DNA from: an uncultured Clostridia bacterium
GTDB lineage: Bacteria; Bacillota; Clostridia; Christensenellales; Borkfalkiaceae
Assembly (NCBI GenBank): GCA_944369635.1
Contig: CALVXL010000032.1
Span: 1-19,858 of the forward strand
Length of the DNA: 19,858 nucleotides
Reading direction: 5' to 3'
Shown here: positions 1-9,000 of the stretch, in pieces
Layout: each line of letters opens with the position of its first letter
Position numbering within the stretch: the first letter of the stretch is position 1
The notes under the pieces: generated by a model
Told to the model about the DNA's origin: nothing
The model's database searches: none
The model's input: the letters and a program-made list of their open reading frames with translations, nothing else
Program-made: the position numbers and the translations under genes

Positions 1-1694
1 AGCCCTTCATTGAGCACGATGTTTGTAAATTGCTGACGGAAGAACGCGCCGGTTCCCAACGTCTTCAGCGAAGCGGGCAATTCCACGCTCTGCAAAAGCC
101 CCGCCGTGAGTCCGGTCCAGCTGGTGCCGTCGTCGCCGCTGAACGCATACTGTCCGATAGAGGTCAGCTTGCTGCCCTCTTCAAAGGTAAGCGTTTTTAT
201 TCCCCTTGCCGCATAGAACGCGTAATCGGAAACGGTTTCCACCGAAGCGGGAATGGTCAACGATTCAAATCCCGCATAGGCAAACGCGTTTACGCCGATG
301 GACTTCAGAACGCTGCCTTCTTCCACCTTGAATTCTTTCAAAGAAGAGCGGTCGTCGTCAACGCCGGTGTTATTGTTGGCAAGCGATCCGTCATAAGCGA
401 AAGCATAATCCCCGATGGTTTCCACCGTGGCGGGGAAAGTGAATTCCGAAAGGTTGCTTGTTCCGGCAAACGCATAGTTGCCGATACTCGTAAGGCCTTT
501 CGATTCAAAAGTCACCGTTTGGATGTTTTCGTTACCGTAGAACGCATAGGCGCCGATCGTCTTATAGGAAGAAGGAACGACCACTTCGGCAACGTTGAGC
601 GTACCGAAAGCGGTTTCCTGCGGAACGTCTTCATCTGCCGTTTCTTTTGCAACGATACCCGTTACCAGTTTACCGTTGTATTCCGCGGGCAGGAAAATGA
701 CATCCCCTTCGAAATCGGCAATCGCGGCGGAAGCTTCCACCAGATAGCCGCCATTGCTTTCCACATAGTTGAAATATTTATCGTCACTCTGCGGATATCT
801 CCACAAAGAGTAGACTTCGAGATTTTCTTCCACCGCTTCGAGAGAATCGGTTTCCGACCAGCCCGCAAACGCAACGAACCTGCTGCCCGAACCTGTGGGA
901 ACGCCGTCGTAAGTCGCCGCGGAGCCGAATTCCACTTTTTCACTGAATACGACTTCGCCGTAGAATCCGTAATAGTTTACGGTATAAGTATTGATAGCGT
1001 AATTCGCCGTGACGGTGAGGTCGGTTTCCACTACGATTTCGGAACCTTCCGCTTTAGTCACGTCGCCTACCTGCCAGCCCTTGAACGTGTAGCCCTTGAT
1101 TTCGGGAGCGGCGGGAAGATTGATCGAAGTACCGAAATCCACCGTCTGCGAAGCGGGCGCATTCCCCTGCATGTTGCCGAGAGAATACGTTACGTCGCAT
1201 TGTTTGATCCACAGGGCGACAACCGTCACGTCCGCATTGATCGCGACCTTATCGCCGGCGGCCTTGGTCTCTTCCCCGACTTTCCAGCCGGCAAATTCCT
1301 GGTTTTCGATCGCGGGAGCCTCGGGGAGCGTTACCTCCTCTCCGATTTTCACCGTTTCCGCTTCGGGCGCGGTTCCTTCCAGATCGCCGAGCGTATACGT
1401 CACGGTGCAGGTCTTCGTCCAATCCGCGACGAGCGTCATATCCGCGGAGACTCTGTCTTTCGTAAAATTCCAGAAAGAGTCGCCGTTTTTCCAACCGTTA
1501 AATACATACCCGCTGCGGACAGGGTCCTCGGGCATTTCGAGCAATTCGTCTTTCGTCGTTTCCACGGTATAAGCTTCGCCCGTACCGCCGTTGACGTCAA
1601 ACGTGACTTTCGCTTTCTCGTTACACGCAACGAGCGTGAACGACAAGGCGCAAACCACAAGCATTGCAATTAAAATCTTTTTTAATTGCGCCAT
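1..1694 (-). CDS. BspA-like LRR lipoprotein with InlB-type repeats (partial)
   Basis: Surface lipoprotein; 564 N-terminal residues are visible and the C-terminus lies beyond the left edge. The signal peptide ends in the lipobox LVAC (Cys24), so it should be lipid-anchored outside the membrane. Residues about 29-300 hold three clear copies and one weaker copy of the Listeria-Bacteroides (InlB B-type) repeat, with VTYTLGDLEGTAPEA- and FAGWKVG-like units. Residues about 340-564 are leucine-rich repeats of the BspA/LRR_5 type, marked by repeated SIGxYAF units near 380, 404, 427, 466, 488, 513 and 547. Such proteins usually mediate adhesion or binding; no enzyme domain is visible. The start is supported by AAAGGAGG seven to eight bases upstream. 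It is monocistronic as far as can be seen, with its own promoter at 1838-1866. The domain call is firm; the ligand is unknown. Confidence 0.9.
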   Translation of the reverse strand, partial: MAQLKKILIAMLVVCALSFTLVACNEKAKVTFDVNGGTGEAYTVETTKDELLEMPEDPVRSGYVFNGWKNGDSFWNFTKDRVSADMTLVADWTKTCTVTYTLGDLEGTAPEAETVKIGEEVTLPEAPAIENQEFAGWKVGEETKAAGDKVAINADVTVVALWIKQCDVTYSLGNMQGNAPASQTVDFGTSINLPAAPEIKGYTFKGWQVGDVTKAEGSEIVVETDLTVTANYAINTYTVNYYGFYGEVVFSEKVEFGSAATYDGVPTGSGSRFVAFAGWSETDSLEAVEENLEVYSLWRYPQSDDKYFNYVESNGGYLVEASAAIADFEGDVIFLPAEYNGKLVTGIVAKETADEDVPQETAFGTLNVAEVVVPSSYKTIGAYAFYGNENIQTVTFESKGLTSIGNYAFAGTSNLSEFTFPATVETIGDYAFAYDGSLANNNTGVDDDRSSLKEFKVEEGSVLKSIGVNAFAYAGFESLTIPASVETVSDYAFYAARGIKTLTFEEGSKLTSIGQYAFSGDDGTSWTGLTAGLLQSVELPASLKTLGTGAFFRQQFTNIVLNEG

Positions 1695-1744
1695 AACGCC
1701 TCCTTTACGCGATAAACAGAGCCGCCCTTTCCGTAAAAGAGACT

Positions 1745-1766
1745 CATGTTTGCATTCGCAAACATG
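1745..1766. promoter_or_regulatory. 22-base palindrome in the leader of the BspA-like gene
   Basis: CATGTTTGC and its exact complement GCAAACATG are separated by ATTC. It lies about 65 bases downstream of the predicted transcription start and about 50 bases before the start codon, so it could be an operator or a leader hairpin. On the minus strand it is preceded, not followed, by a run of eight T, so it is not a normal terminator for this gene. Confidence 0.5.
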
Positions 1767-1837
1767 AAAAAAAGATAGCTTTTTTTGAAATAATCACGAC
1801 GGACCTATTTCGCGTATACTATATATATTGTATATGT

Positions 1838-1866
1838 ATTATAACAAAAGCCCTGTCATTAATCAA
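1838..1866 (-). promoter_or_regulatory. Sigma-70-type promoter of BspA-like gene
   Basis: On the minus strand TTGATT (1861-1866) is followed after exactly 17 bases by TATAAT (1838-1843), with TG one base before the -10 box (extended -10). Transcription should start near 1831, giving a leader of about 135 bases. Confidence 0.8.
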
Positions 1867-2032
1867 GTTTTTTTCAATAAAAATACAAAATAGAAAAGAT
1901 AAATTGTTTTTATAAAAGGCCCGCGAAAGGGCCAAAACGGTGTATTATTTTCCAATTTCTTGCAAGTGCCGTTTTTATGCAAAATATCCTGCATAAAAAA
2001 ATGTATAATAATTCTATCGTGAAACAGCAAAC

Positions 2033-2060
2033 AGCGGAGAGCCGTATTCGGCTCTCCGCT
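2033..2060 (-). terminator. Terminator hairpin after MATE gene
   Basis: A perfect 12-base stem (AGCGGAGAGCCG) with a four-base loop begins 11 bases past the MATE stop codon. The following minus-strand stretch GTTTGCTGTTTC is only moderately T-rich, so the hairpin is certain and the terminator role likely. Confidence 0.65.
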
Positions 2061-2070
2061 ACATATCCTT

Positions 2071-3672
2071 TCAAATATTCTTTTCTTCCCCGATTTCATC
2101 ATCGCGCTCCTTACAAAGCGGCATTATAAGTTCAGTATTTTGCGGTTCGCAACTTTCTTCACACGATTTCAACGCGCTTTCCGTCTGCTCTGCAGTCGAA
2201 AAAGAACCTTCTTCCTGCGGAGTTGAATAAACTTCTTCCTCCGAAGCGGCCGCAACGTCCGATAAAGTTTTTACGGCGGCTTCCGCAGCACCTATAGGCG
2301 AAAGTTCCTTTTTTACGCGCCCGATCACGCAAAAATACGTAATGAGGTGCATAACGATCGCCAACAGCCAGGAAACGGGATAAGAAAGATACAGCATCGT
2401 CAGATTCTGTTCCGCGGCAAACACGGTATAAATCCAAATGATCCTGCCACCGCAGACTCCCACGACGGACAATATCATCGGCACGAGCGATCGGCCCACG
2501 CCGCGCAAAGTGCCTACGAGCACTTCCATCAGCCCGCACAAAAAATACATGGTTGCGACGATGGCGAGTCTGTCCACCCCGTAAGCGATGACTTCCGCGT
2601 CTTTGTTGTAGAGAAAAAGAAGTTGCGGCGAAAATACATAAGCCGCCGCGCCGAGCGCCACCCCGACGACGGTAACGATCGCCACACACTGCACGAGTAT
2701 AAGGCGGATGTTTTTCAGTTTGTTTGCGCCGTAATTCTGCGCGGTGAAGGTCAGGCACGCCTGCGAAACGGCATTCATGGCCGTATACACAAAGCCTTCG
2801 ATACTCGCCGCCGCGGCGTTGCCCGCCATAGCGATATCGCCGAAGATATTGATGGACGACTGAATGATGACGTTGGAAAGGGAAAAAATCGTCCCCTGCA
2901 CGCCCGCAGGCAGACCGATATGCACGATCTCCTTAAGCGCGCCGGTATAAATATGCATCTTTTTGAAGCGAAAACAACCGCAGCCTTTGCGTCTCCAAAG
3001 CACCCAAAGCACCGCCACGGCGGAAATCGCCTGCGAAGCGGTGGTTCCGATCGCCACGCCCGCAACGCCCATATTGAAACCCGCGACCAGCCACAGATTC
3101 AGACCGACGTTGATGATTCCCGCAAGGCTCAGGATGATGAGCGGGCGTTTGGTATCTCCGCAGGCGCGGAGAATGGCCGCGCCGAAGTTATAAAGCATGG
3201 CAAACGGCATGCCGACGAAATAGATCTTAAGGTAAAGCGTAGCCTGATCGATGACGTTGACATCGGTTTTCATCCATTTCAAAAAGAGTTCCGCGCCGAA
3301 GAAACCGATCACGCCGACGACGACTCCGCCTATGACTCCCACGGGGATGGACGTATGTACGATACGGTCGGCTTTTTCCTTTTCGCCCGCGCCGATCCAG
3401 CGCGACATGGCGGAAAGCGACCCCACGCTGAGCCCTATAAAGAGATTGGTGACCAGATTGACGAGCGAGCCCGTAGACCCGACCGCCGCCATGGCGGTAT
3501 GTCCCGAAAACTGTCCCACGACGATGATATCCGCGGCGTTATATAAAAGCTGCAGAATTCCCGTTGCGATGAGCGGAAGGGAAAACAAAATGATCTTCCC
3601 TAAAAGCGGGCGGGTACACATATCGATGTTCCTCGCCTTTCTGTTTTTTCCGATAGCGCCGCTTCCTTCCAT
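2071..3672 (-). CDS. MATE-family multidrug/cation antiporter
   Basis: Integral membrane exporter of the MATE family (MatE domains, about 12 membrane helices), expected to expel drugs or metabolites in exchange for Na+ or H+. The N-terminal run LLGKIILFSLPLIATGILQ, then YNAADIIVVGQFSG and ILRACGDTKRP near 167-177, are typical of clostridial MATE proteins, and the second half repeats the pattern (HIGLPAGVQGTIFSLSN; GTLRGVGRS). At 533 residues it exceeds the usual 440-460 because of an acidic hydrophilic tail from about residue 458 that contains three cysteines. The ATG at 3672 has GGAG six bases upstream; an in-frame ATG at 3621 has GAGGA eight bases upstream and begins nearer to family-like sequence, so the first 17 residues are uncertain. 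The gene has its own promoter and terminator. Substrate unknown. Confidence 0.93.
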   Translation of the reverse strand: MEGSGAIGKNRKARNIDMCTRPLLGKIILFSLPLIATGILQLLYNAADIIVVGQFSGHTAMAAVGSTGSLVNLVTNLFIGLSVGSLSAMSRWIGAGEKEKADRIVHTSIPVGVIGGVVVGVIGFFGAELFLKWMKTDVNVIDQATLYLKIYFVGMPFAMLYNFGAAILRACGDTKRPLIILSLAGIINVGLNLWLVAGFNMGVAGVAIGTTASQAISAVAVLWVLWRRKGCGCFRFKKMHIYTGALKEIVHIGLPAGVQGTIFSLSNVIIQSSINIFGDIAMAGNAAAASIEGFVYTAMNAVSQACLTFTAQNYGANKLKNIRLILVQCVAIVTVVGVALGAAAYVFSPQLLFLYNKDAEVIAYGVDRLAIVATMYFLCGLMEVLVGTLRGVGRSLVPMILSVVGVCGGRIIWIYTVFAAEQNLTMLYLSYPVSWLLAIVMHLITYFCVIGRVKKELSPIGAAEAAVKTLSDVAAASEEEVYSTPQEEGSFSTAEQTESALKSCEESCEPQNTELIMPLCKERDDEIGEEKNI

Positions 3673-3702
3673 AACCGACTCCGTTTTTCGATTCGGTGTA
3701 TT

Positions 3703-3731
3703 ATTATATCACCCCGCGCCGAAGATATCAA
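3703..3731 (-). promoter_or_regulatory. Sigma-70-type promoter of MATE gene
   Basis: TTGATA (3726-3731) and TATAAT (3703-3708) on the minus strand are separated by 17 bases, with TG one base before the -10 box. A start near 3696 gives a leader of about 24 bases to the ATG at 3672. Confidence 0.82.
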
Positions 3732-3910
3732 GTATTTTTCACGGCAAAAAGAAAGCTTTTTCCGAAAGCGGGATAATCCCGAATATGAAAGTATGCGCAC
3801 TTATAATAAAGCGCGAATTTTTTCTACCGTAGCGACGGACATTTATCGGGCGAATACATCTTCCGAAAAACCTTTTTACAGATAAGAACGGCGCCTTTTC
3901 CGGCAAAATG

Positions 3911-3958
3911 AAAAACGCGCCCCGCGCGTTCGGAAAAACCGTAAACGCGCGGGGCGCG
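3911..3958 (-). terminator. Strong terminator of the glycan-use operon
   Basis: CGCGCCCCGCGCGTT (3916-3930) pairs perfectly with 3944-3958 in a 15-base GC-rich stem that can extend inward through CGG/CCG. On the minus strand it is followed at once by TTTTTCATTTT. It lies about 46 bases past the stop of the oxidoreductase gene, the last gene of the operon. Confidence 0.88.
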
Positions 3959-4004
3959 AACATCGATAAAAAAATTCTGAAGTTGTTCGGGAGACGCGCC
4001 GCTT

Positions 4005-5219
4005 TTAAAGTCGGACTGCCTCGCCGTTTGCTTTTCTGCTCTTCTCCGCGGCGAACGCGATTTTATGACTCACCATGGAAACATCGATATCGGTCACGCT
4101 CTTTCCGCCTTCCTCCATTAAACGGCAGACATCGTTTATGAGCCCTTCGTCGCCGCCGCCGTGCCCGCCGCCGATCTGATCTCCCAGATCGAATACTTCC
4201 GTATCTTCGCCGAAACGCGTGGCGTAAATCTTATTTTCCAGCATGTTGCCGTAAATTTCGCCTTGGCTCATAAACAAATGCGTGCGGCGATAAAATTCCT
4301 TCGTGAAGGCGGTCATCGTCAGATGCGCCGTTGCGCCCCCGGCGAACTGCATATTGACGACCTGATGATCGACCACGTCGTTATCGCATTCGTATACGCA
4401 CCTGGCGTACGGATTGCTTTCGTCCTCCAGCCAGCGGCGGATAAACGCGTCGCGATTCTCCTGGGGAACCACGGGCAGTTTTACCCAAAGCGGATATTTT
4501 ACGTAAAAGTCGGAGGCGCGGTAAGGACAGCCCGCCTTATCGCACTTAAAACAATAACCTTTTTTCGGATTTTCCGGATTCTCTTTTTTGAAATACGAAA
4601 GTTTTCCCATGGAACTCACGTATTCGCAGGGTTTATCGAAAAGCCATGCCAAAATATCGAGATCGTGGCAGCACTTTGCCAATAGCATGAACGTGCTTTC
4701 TTTTTCGTTGCGCCAGTTACCGCGCACAAAACTGTGGGCAAAATGCCAGTACCCCACGTTTTCCACGTGATTGACGGTTTCGATCTCCCCGTAACGTCCG
4801 CTGTCAACGAGTTGCTTGATCTTTTTAAAAAACGGCGAATATCGCAAAACATGACAGATGATCACCCGCCTGCCCGTAACTTTCGCTTTTTCGTAAATTT
4901 TTTCGCAATCCTCAAGCGAAACGGCAATGGGCTTTTCCAAAATGACGTCGTACCCCAGCTCGAGAGCGCGCAATGCGGGCGCAAGATGTTCGCGGTCGGT
5001 GGTTGCGACGATCAGAAGATCGGCAATCTTGCCGCGGGAAAAAAACGAATCGTAATCGGAAAAGAGCGCGTCGTCCGACAGCGCGTAATCGCGGCGGGCG
5101 ACCTCGTAAACTTTCGGATCGCAGTCGCATACCGCCACGAGCTTTTCCCCGCGCGCTTTCAAAAGCGCGGAATATTTTCTTCCGCGCGCGCCGAACCCGA
5201 CTACCGCAAAAGTAAACAT
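4005..5219 (-). CDS. Gfo/Idh/MocA-family NAD(P)-dependent oxidoreductase
   Basis: Cytoplasmic dehydrogenase of 404 residues without a signal peptide. The N-terminal Rossmann fold opens with FAVVGFGARGRK (GxGxxG, residues 8-13), the family EKP motif is at 95-97, and the substrate domain carries KCCHDLDILAWLF (182-194), the place of the usual catalytic His. A cysteine cluster at 223, 226 and 231 (CFKCDKAGCPYRA), with others at 274 and 278, resembles a subgroup with C...CPYSA motifs and may bind metal or be structural. The family oxidises or epimerises sugars and inositols; the GH109 branch cleaves alpha-GalNAc by an NAD-dependent route, but nothing here proves that chemistry. The ATG follows the phosphodiesterase stop by three bases, with GGAGG eight bases upstream inside that gene, suggesting translational coupling. 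It is the last gene before a strong terminator. Confidence 0.9.
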   Translation of the reverse strand: MFTFAVVGFGARGRKYSALLKARGEKLVAVCDCDPKVYEVARRDYALSDDALFSDYDSFFSRGKIADLLIVATTDREHLAPALRALELGYDVILEKPIAVSLEDCEKIYEKAKVTGRRVIICHVLRYSPFFKKIKQLVDSGRYGEIETVNHVENVGYWHFAHSFVRGNWRNEKESTFMLLAKCCHDLDILAWLFDKPCEYVSSMGKLSYFKKENPENPKKGYCFKCDKAGCPYRASDFYVKYPLWVKLPVVPQENRDAFIRRWLEDESNPYARCVYECDNDVVDHQVVNMQFAGGATAHLTMTAFTKEFYRRTHLFMSQGEIYGNMLENKIYATRFGEDTEVFDLGDQIGGGHGGGDEGLINDVCRLMEEGGKSVTDIDVSMVSHKIAFAAEKSRKANGEAVRL

Positions 5220-5222
5220 GAA

Positions 5223-5954
5223 TTAATCCTCCGGTATGAAATTTTCGAAAATGATGTTGTCCACTTTTCCGCGGCAGGACTCGAATTCTTCCTGACTTCT
5301 GACCACCCACGTAAAGCAGGGCATTTTCCCGTGAACGGCGTTCCATAAGGGGCTGCCGATCTTGCCGAGACAATAATCGAAGAAGTCCGCTTTCCGCTTG
5401 CCCGTGAACAACAGTTCTTCCACGAGCGGGCGGCATTGCGGCGGATAATCTTCCAACGTGTCGTATTCCGAAAGAAAACCCAAAGTGAATTCGGGCGTAT
5501 GATCGGCAAACCACTTCATCGTGTAGGGATTGAAGGATTTGACTACGAAATCGCCCTTGTACCGTTTCAGAAAAGGCACAATCAGTTCTTCCACGAGAAG
5601 CTCAGGCGTTTCATAACTGTCTTTTTTGATTTCGATCATCAAACCCGTTCTGCCTTCGCAAAGGCTTAGAACTTTTGAAAAATCGGGAATATGCTGTTTT
5701 GTATCGTTGTATAGCACTTCGTTGATCGCCTGCTCGTAGGTGATATTTTTCACGTAGTCGTCGCAGTTGGTCAGCCGATGCAGGTGGATATCGTGATAAA
5801 CGACAAGCTTGTTGTCCTTGGTCGGCTGCACGTCCAGCTCGATGTTGTATCCGTGTCGGATCGCATTTTCAAACGCTCCGACGGTATTTTCGCTGAATTT
5901 CTCGTTGTGCAGTCCCCTGTGCGCCACGTGTTTCGTATATAACCATTCGTTCAT
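5223..5954 (-). CDS. Glycerophosphodiester phosphodiesterase family protein
   Basis: A 243-residue TIM-barrel protein of the GDPD family, which splits glycerophosphodiesters into glycerol-3-phosphate and an alcohol with a divalent metal. Visible signatures are AHRGLHNEKFSENT (His12, Arg13, Glu22, Asn23), ELDVQPTKD (Glu39, Asp41), YHD (His54) and MIEIKK (Glu108, Lys110); these match the catalytic and metal-binding positions of the family, so it looks intact. There is no signal peptide, so it should act in the cytoplasm. The start has AAAAAGG about seven bases upstream, straight after a large intercistronic hairpin. It sits between the giant lipoprotein and the oxidoreductase, so a substrate tied to the imported glycan, such as a glycerophospho-sugar, is plausible but not shown. 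Ordinary phospholipid-headgroup turnover is the alternative. Confidence 0.9.
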   Translation of the reverse strand: MNEWLYTKHVAHRGLHNEKFSENTVGAFENAIRHGYNIELDVQPTKDNKLVVYHDIHLHRLTNCDDYVKNITYEQAINEVLYNDTKQHIPDFSKVLSLCEGRTGLMIEIKKDSYETPELLVEELIVPFLKRYKGDFVVKSFNPYTMKWFADHTPEFTLGFLSEYDTLEDYPPQCRPLVEELLFTGKRKADFFDYCLGKIGSPLWNAVHGKMPCFTWVVRSQEEFESCRGKVDNIIFENFIPED

Positions 5955-5972
5955 AATCGTACCTTTTTATTT

Positions 5973-6002
5973 GCGGCGTTCCGACAATTCGCGGAACGCC
6001 GC
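5973..6002 (-). other. Intercistronic hairpin between giant lipoprotein gene and GDPD gene
   Basis: GCGGCGTTCCG (5973-5983) and its exact complement (5992-6002) enclose an eight-base loop. On the coding (minus) strand it is followed by AAATAAAAAGG, the GDPD ribosome site, not by a T-run, so it is probably an RNA-stability or processing element or a partial attenuator. The only T-run (6010-6016) is on the plus side, where no plus-strand gene exists. Confidence 0.7.
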
Positions 6003-6038
6003 CCTCGTTATTTTTTTACAGATTCTCCGCGCATCGCT

Positions 6039-9000
6039 TTAAGCGAAATATGCGTCGGAAACATAATACGTGATGTAATCCGCCGATGCGGAATTTTCTA
6101 CGTAGAAGAAATATGTACCTATCGTACTATATCGCGATATTACTTCATCAATAGATATTTCAACATTAACCCATTCGTTACAGTTAACAGTATCTATCAC
6201 CAAATCTGTATCCCAGCAAAGGTCTTTCGTCGTCGCCGAAGAGGATTCGATATAAAGGGGCACGACGATCTTAGTGAAACCTTCTTCCTTTTTCGCGGTG
6301 AGCGCGTCGGTCGTAAAGAGGCAGTTCGTGAAATTAACCGACGGCCATTTATAGGAGTTTACGGAACATCCGGCATCGGGATCGGTAACCGTCTTCCAGG
6401 CGGGTTTGCCGTTAAAGTCCTCAACATAACTTTTAACGACTTTATCCGAACCGTAAGCCGCACTGTTGACGAACGTTCCCGCCGCATCGACCACCGCAAA
6501 GCCGTTTTCGGGCAGAGCGCAACCGTAAACGTTGGAAATATTCACGTAGAAACGCGCGCTGCTGTTCCAGATCGATCCGAAATAATTTTCTCCGTTTTTC
6601 GTGTAGAAATTCAGCGTAAGCTTGGAAAGGTCGTCGATGCCGTTCATCGGGATCACAATCTCCGTCCATTCGCCCGTCGTGAGCACAACGGGAGTGTTTG
6701 TGTTGTTGATATACGCGCCGTCATATTTGAGCGTATAGGTAACGGGTCTGGAGGCGTTATACGAATAGCCTTTCAGCCTGAACACGATATAATCGTATGC
6801 GGCGAGATTTTCCGTATCGGCATTGGTGAATTTTACGGTAAACGGACAGCACCAGGTTTCCGCCCCGCCGTTCACGTCGTCAAAACCGATTTTCGTGGAA
6901 GCGCCTTCCGCGCCGTAGTAAGACGTATTGTCCACTACGATATAATTTTTCTCCGTCAACGCGGTTTCGCCCGCATCCCCCGCTATAAACGCGGTGGAAA
7001 TCTGCCCCTTGCCCGAATCGGTATTGAACGCAAAGAGCGTGTCTTTCGAATTCACGAAAACATTGAATGTGAAAACGCCTTCGTATGCGTCGCCGGCATA
7101 TGTCGCTTTCACCTGATACGCGCCGACTTGCAAAAGTACGCTTTCGGGCATTTCGATCTCGCTGCCGTCGGGCTGAACCAAAGTATATTCGAACACGGCG
7201 TCCGGCGCTTTTTCCGAAGAAACGGCAAAGGCGCTCAGATCAAGGGTTTCGCCCTCGTTATAAACGTTTTTCGCCGCAAAGTCAGAGCTTAGCTCGATAT
7301 CGTCCAGTACCGAAAAAATGCCGTAAACGCATGAGAGATTTACGTAAAAATCGCCTTCGGTGTTGGATACGGAACCCCATTTATCGTTATTGTTCATGGA
7401 ATTGAACTTGATCTGAAGCTTTGAAAAATCGGTTATGTTTTCGGTGGGAATGCGGAATTCCGTCCAGCCGTCGTTCAGCACGATCGGCGGATTGGTGCCC
7501 GCTATGTATTTTCCGTCGTACTGGATGAACAGCGTAACGGGTCTGTTTTCGTAACGGGAATAGCCCCTTGCGCGGAACACCAGATAATTATATTCCGAAA
7601 TATCGCTATGCGCGGGAAGAGTAAGGTTGACGATATAAGGCCCGAACCATGCGGAAGCGGAATCGGTGAACTCTATCTTCAAAGAAGCCGCTTCTTCACC
7701 GTATTTTACGGTTGTATCGAGAGAAATGCCGTCCTTCGTTTCAAGCGCCTCGTTGACGTTGATCGCCGTCGTGATCTGGTCTTTGCCGAGCGCGGTATCG
7801 AAATAGAAGAGTTTGCCGTCATCCGCGATCGTCACGTTGTTGAGTTTCGCATACATGGCAAGCTGATCGATCTCGGCCTTTTCGTCGTCGGAAAGATAAG
7901 CGAAATCCTTTCTGATTTCCGCGACGGCCGAAGCAAATTCCTCGCTCGTCTTATCTGCGATATCGTCCAACGCGGCGATGGCGGCCTGCACTTCTTCCAG
8001 CGTCTTTCTGACCGTAAACGACACAATGATTTCGCCCATGATCAGATCTTCACCCGTAATTTCCGCTTTCACGGTGTACACGCCGCTTTCGGTAAACGTA
8101 TAGCTCGCGGGCAGATCCTGCGACGCACCGCTGTTATCGGTCAGCGTATATTTGAAAGTAAGATCGGGATAGTTATTTGCCGTTACGGTGAACTTACTGA
8201 AATCCACCGTTTCGTTTACGGTATAGGTTTCTTTCTGCACGAATTCGGAATTCAGAACAAGTTCGGGTTTCACCACGCCGTAAACGTTGGAAATGTTGAC
8301 ATAGAACCTGCCGCTTTCGTTCCACACCGAGCCGAACGCGTTTCCGTTATTGAGCGTGCAGAAATTGATGGTCAGTTTGGAAAGATCGGTGATGTTTTCG
8401 AGGGAAATGACCACTTCCTGCCATTCGCCCGTAAGCGATACGGGGGTATTGGTGTTTTCAATGTATTTGCCGTCGTATTGCAGATAATACGTAACCGGTC
8501 TGTCCGCTTTGTAGGTGTATCCCTTCAGGCGGAATTTAAGATAACCGTAGGCGGAAAGATCCGCATGCGAAGGCACGCTCAGCTTCAGCGTGTAAGGACT
8601 GAACCATTCCACGGGAACGTCGGTAAATTCGATCTTCGTGGAAGCTTTTTCATCGCCGTATTTTACCGAAGTGTCCAACGTGATACCGTTTTTGGTATCC
8701 GCCGCGACGTCCAGATTATACGCGATTTCCACCTGCTCCCTGCCGACGGCGGAATCGAACTGATAGAATACGTTTTCCGATTCCTCTTCCAGCGTGACGG
8801 CGAGGATATAATCGAAGGTATCCACCTGATTCTTTTCTTCGTCGGTAAGCGTAGCGTACGCCGCTTTTAAAAGCGCCGCTTTTTCGATAATTTCCGCAGT
8901 GGTCTTATCCGCCGCGGCATTGATTTCCGTAATCGCCGCGTTGACGTCCGCAACGGAGGCTTTTACCGTGATTTCGCTTTCGGCAACGCCGCGCAGGGAC

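Larger units (their letters stand above)
1695..2070. other. Intergenic region between BspA-like gene and MATE gene
   Basis: No convincing gene. It is AT-rich and holds the promoter and about 135-base leader of the BspA-like gene, plus three hairpin-forming repeats downstream of the MATE gene: 2033-2060 (strong), 1972-1999 (TTTTTATGCA and its complement around an 8-base loop) and 1918-1933 (GGCCC/GGGCC followed on the minus strand by TTTTATAAAAA). The last two are weak and could be back-up terminators. Confidence 0.6.
3673..4004. other. Intergenic region between MATE gene and oxidoreductase gene
   Basis: No believable gene. The region holds the MATE promoter (3703-3731), a 13-base palindrome CGGGATAATCCCG at 3769-3781 about 40 bases upstream of its -35 box (possible operator), and the strong terminator 3911-3958 of the preceding operon. 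Short ORFs crossing it run through the terminator stem or the promoter and lack ribosome sites. Confidence 0.6.

Noticed and set aside
30..1673. Plus-strand open frame of 547 codons opposite the BspA-like gene
   Set aside because: Its product is a composition-driven Arg/Phe-rich string with no domain, signal or ribosome site, while the minus strand encodes a lipobox protein with clear repeats and a promoter.
1863..2102. Small minus-strand ORF of 79 codons after the MATE gene
   Set aside because: Overlaps the MATE 3' end in another frame, reads through the terminator hairpin and runs into the promoter region of the next gene.
2347..3546. Plus-strand open frame of 399 codons opposite the MATE gene
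   Set aside because: His/Asp/Arg-rich string without hydrophobic segments or motifs, antisense to an unmistakable transporter.
3739..3963. Small minus-strand ORF of 74 codons between oxidoreductase and MATE genes
   Set aside because: Runs through the strong terminator stem at 3916-3958 and has no ribosome site or recognisable product.
6522..8771. Possible recent DNA-level tandem repeat or assembly collapse in the giant lipoprotein gene
   Set aside because: The three modules are clearly diverged in protein sequence and have different spacers, which fits old domain duplication better than a recent repeat or misassembly.
7608..8870. Plus-strand open frame of 420 codons opposite the giant lipoprotein gene
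   Set aside because: Mirrors the repeated modules on the other strand (repeated FHGNVGKFD-like strings), no ribosome site, no domain.
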